Shown: positions 61,874 through 64,000 of the stretch, piece after piece | Layout of the letters: each line of letters opens with the position of its first letter | Position numbering within the stretch: position 1 is the first letter of the stretch | Source of the DNA: Enterobacteriaceae bacterium LSJC7 | GTDB lineage: Bacteria; Pseudomonadota; Gammaproteobacteria; Enterobacterales; Enterobacteriaceae | Reading direction: 5' to 3' | Assembly (NCBI GenBank): GCA_000302695.1 | Contig: AMFN01000002.1 | Coordinates: 1,094,677 to 1,158,676 of the forward strand | DNA: 64,000 nt | The notes under the pieces: generated by a model | What the model saw: only the letters and a program-made list of their open reading frames with translations | Databases searched by the model: none | Told to the model about the DNA's origin: nothing | Made by a program: the position numbers and the translations under genes

Positions 61874-63568
61874 ATGGAAAACCAGAAAAAAAACCGTTCC
61901 CTTTATATCCCTTACGCCGGTCCGGTACTGCTGGAGTTTCCGCTGCTAAATAAAGGCAGCGCCTTCAGCCCGGAAGAACGCAGCAACTTTAACCTGACCG
62001 GCCTGCTGCCGGAGGTGGTGGAAACCATCGAAGAGCAGGCGGAGCGCGGCTGGCGTCAGTACCAGGACTTCAAAACCGATATTGATAAGCATATTTATCT
62101 GCGTAACATCCAGGACACCAACGAAACGCTGTTCTATCGCCTGCTGGAAAATCATCTCGATGAGATGATGCCGATTATTTACACGCCAACAGTCGGCTCG
62201 GCCTGTGAGCGTTTTTCTGAGATTTATCGTCGTGCGCGCGGCGTATTTATCTCGTACCCCAACCGCCACAACATGGACGACATTCTGCAAAACGTCTCCA
62301 CTCACAATATTAAAGTGATTGTGGTGACCGACGGCGAACGCATTCTGGGTCTTGGCGACCAGGGGATTGGCGGCATGGGCATCCCGATTGGCAAGCTCTC
62401 GCTGTACACCGCCTGCGGCGGCATCAGCCCGGCCTACACGCTACCGATTGTGCTTGACGTAGGCACCAACAACCAGCAACTGCTTAACGACCCGCTGTAT
62501 ATGGGCTGGCGTCACCCGCGCATCACCGATGAAGAGTATTACGCGTTTGTTGATGAGTTTATTCAGGCCATTCAACACCGCTGGCCGAATGTGCTGCTGC
62601 AGTTTGAAGATTTCGCGCAGAAAAACGCCATGCCGCTACTGGAGCGCTATCGCGACCAGATTTGCAGCTTTAACGACGATATTCAGGGGACTGCGGCCGT
62701 GACGCTCGGTACGCTGATTGCCGCCAGCCGCGCGGCGGGTAGCAAGCTCAGTGAGCAAAAAATTGTGTTCCTGGGCGCAGGCTCCGCAGGTTGCGGCATT
62801 GCCGAACAGATTATTGCCTGGATGCGCACAGAAGGGCTAAGTGACGAGGCTGCACGCGCCAGGGTGTTCATGGTGGACCGTTTTGGTCTGCTGATGGACA
62901 ACATGCCCAACCTGCTGCCTTTCCAGGCACGCCTGGTGCAAAAGCGCGACGAACTGAGCGACTGGAACGTCACCACCGAAACCGTGTCGCTGCTCGACGT
63001 GGTGCATAACGTCAAACCGGATATTCTGATTGGTGTGTCAGGGCAGACGGGGCTGTTTACGGAAGATATCGTGCGTGAAATGCACAAGCACTGCCCGCGT
63101 CCCATTATCATGCCGCTGTCTAACCCCACCTCGCGCGTGGAGGCCACACCGCACGATATTCTCAACTGGACCGACGGCGCGGCGCTGGTCGCAACGGGTA
63201 GCCCGTTCCCACCGGTGCTGATTAAGGGTGAGGCCTACGCGATTGCTCAGTGCAACAACGCCTATATTTTCCCCGGCATTGGTCTTGGCGTGGTGTCATC
63301 TGGCGCATCAAGGGTGACGGATGAGATGATGATGGCGGCAAGCCAGGCGCTGGCCCAGCACTCGCCGCTGGTAGGTGGTAAAGGCACGCAGGTGCTGCCG
63401 GAGCTTTCCCGCATTAAGCTGGTGTCAAAAGATATTGCGTTTGCCGTGGGGAGCATGGCGCAGCAGCAAGGTGTGGCGGTGAAAACGTCGTCAGAAGCCC
63501 TGTTGCAGGCCATTGAAGATAACTTCTGGCAGCCTGAGTATCGCAGCTATCGCCGGACCTCTATCTGA
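61874..63568 (+). CDS. maeA: NAD-dependent malic enzyme MaeA
   Basis: This 564-residue enzyme is a close match to E. coli MaeA (SfcA): [20 protein letters not shown] at the start, [18 protein letters not shown] with the catalytic tyrosine, [26 protein letters not shown] and [11 protein letters not shown] with metal ligands. [13 protein letters not shown] binds NAD. It converts malate to pyruvate and CO2 with NAD+, linking the citric-acid cycle to gluconeogenesis. The ATG at 61874 matches the E. coli N terminus. A TTCG-loop hairpin follows the stop. Confidence 0.96.
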   Translation: MENQKKNRSLYIPYAGPVLLEFPLLNKGSAFSPEERSNFNLTGLLPEVVETIEEQAERGWRQYQDFKTDIDKHIYLRNIQDTNETLFYRLLENHLDEMMPIIYTPTVGSACERFSEIYRRARGVFISYPNRHNMDDILQNVSTHNIKVIVVTDGERILGLGDQGIGGMGIPIGKLSLYTACGGISPAYTLPIVLDVGTNNQQLLNDPLYMGWRHPRITDEEYYAFVDEFIQAIQHRWPNVLLQFEDFAQKNAMPLLERYRDQICSFNDDIQGTAAVTLGTLIAASRAAGSKLSEQKIVFLGAGSAGCGIAEQIIAWMRTEGLSDEAARARVFMVDRFGLLMDNMPNLLPFQARLVQKRDELSDWNVTTETVSLLDVVHNVKPDILIGVSGQTGLFTEDIVREMHKHCPRPIIMPLSNPTSRVEATPHDILNWTDGAALVATGSPFPPVLIKGEAYAIAQCNNAYIFPGIGLGVVSSGASRVTDEMMMAASQALAQHSPLVGGKGTQVLPELSRIKLVSKDIAFAVGSMAQQQGVAVKTSSEALLQAIEDNFWQPEYRSYRRTSI

Positions 63569-63574
63569 TATCAA

Positions 63575-63594
63575 GCGCCGCCTTCGGGCGGCGC
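63575..63594 (+). terminator. UUCG-loop hairpin after maeA
   Basis: GCGCCGCC and GGCGGCGC pair around a TTCG tetraloop seven bases after the stop. It also lies before the stop of the convergent TetR-type gene. The T run is absent. Confidence 0.6.
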
Positions 63595-63601
63595 CGTAAG
63601 A

Positions 63602-64000
63602 CTAGTCAACGCTTGCCAGCGCTCGCCACATCGTTTCAAATCCCGTTTCTTTATACTCTGCTGCGCGTGCGGGGTCGCGGGAAGCAAAAGTCATGGTGGT
63701 TTCCGCCAGCGCCAGGAACAGGCTGTCGCCAAAAGCGCGATACGGGCCGCTGCGAAAAGTAGGGCGAACCCGGAGATCGCACAGCTTATCCAGTTCCGGG
63801 AACAGTGCCGTCACCTGTCGCTGAGTCTCTTCAGTAATTTTTTCACTTACCGCCAGCTGGCGAATGGTGCTGTTGGCCAGTGGGTGGGGGATTCCCCAGT
63901 CAATGTAGCCGTTCCAGGTGTAGCGCAACTGCGCTTTGGGGGGCGCACTGCCGTCAAGTCCCGCCAGCATGTTTTCCAGCAAATCCCGTTTCAGATGAAG
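63602..64000 (-). CDS. TetR-family transcriptional regulator, C-terminal part (truncated by the window end)
   Basis: The last 132 residues and stop of a regulator are present; the frame is open through the window edge, so the N-terminal DNA-binding helices lie beyond 64000. The visible part begins LHLKRDLLENMLAGLDG, which resembles the end of the TetR helix-turn-helix (the YFRSKEDLLENML-type segment). A helical ligand-binding domain continues to WRALASVD. The ATG at 63982 is therefore internal. Target and ligand cannot be judged. Confidence 0.7.
   Translation of the reverse strand, partial: LHLKRDLLENMLAGLDGSAPPKAQLRYTWNGYIDWGIPHPLANSTIRQLAVSEKITEETQRQVTALFPELDKLCDLRVRPTFRSGPYRAFGDSLFLALAETTMTFASRDPARAAEYKETGFETMWRALASVD

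Overview
The window looks like chromosomal DNA from a fairly GC-rich member of the Enterobacteriaceae, something like the Cronobacter, Franconibacter, Siccibacter or Enterobacter group; I cannot fix the genus from sequence alone. Many genes are recognisable orthologues of genes in the terminus-proximal third of the Escherichia coli chromosome (yncE, ansP, ydcH, pdxI/ydbC, nhoA-type N-acetyltransferase, digH/yddW, maeA). They are interspersed with accessory catabolic, regulatory and toxin modules. No rRNA, tRNA, CRISPR array, integrase or intact insertion sequence was seen.

Layout. 0.2-1.4 kb: yncE behind a Fur-box-like sequence. 1.4-8.6 kb: a divergent GntR regulator and a tightly coupled five-gene operon for 5-oxoproline-type lactam metabolism. 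It encodes an NRAMP-like transporter, PxpA, a DUF1445 protein, a PxpB-PxpC fusion, and a biotin carboxylase fused to a biotin carrier domain. 8.7-11.7 kb: an AT-rich stretch with a HEPN-motif protein and a membrane diguanylate cyclase. 11.9-20.8 kb: small metabolic genes (AhpD-like protein, MocR regulator, esterase, FMN alpha-hydroxyacid dehydrogenase, ansP, a flavin reductase/Nudix/nitroreductase run, ydcH).

21.1-34.9 kb: a contact-dependent growth inhibition (CDI) locus, cdiB-cdiA-cdiI, with a 3360-residue CdiA. Its toxin end begins at a VENN motif and turns AT-rich. Behind it lies a degenerate orphan module. It contains a SymE-like gene, scraps of cdiA joined at short repeats, the last codons of a different toxin, and an intact orphan immunity gene.

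35.1-39.2 kb: pdxI, then two divergent operons. One encodes a DUF1471 periplasmic protein and a double zinc-ribbon protein; the other a beta-carbonic anhydrase and a SulP transporter. Each appears to be driven by a promoter with a ZntR-type operator in a stretched 19-20 bp spacer, which suggests a zinc-responsive carbonic anhydrase/anion transport unit.

39.2-50 kb: an MFS transporter/M20 peptidase pair with a divergent LysR regulator, a DUF2231 protein with a PQQ-type sugar dehydrogenase lipoprotein, a GST, an arylamine N-acetyltransferase, DoxX, a LOG protein, a Nudix hydrolase, an Lrp regulator and AzlCD. 50.3-55.2 kb: the complete tricarballylate utilisation cluster tcuR-tcuABC. 55.4-64 kb: an exported inorganic pyrophosphatase with a Pho-box-like repeat array upstream, a DUF2164 protein, a methyltransferase divergent from an MmyB-type regulator, a membrane-anchored alpha/beta hydrolase, digH, maeA and the 3' part of a TetR-family gene that runs off the window.
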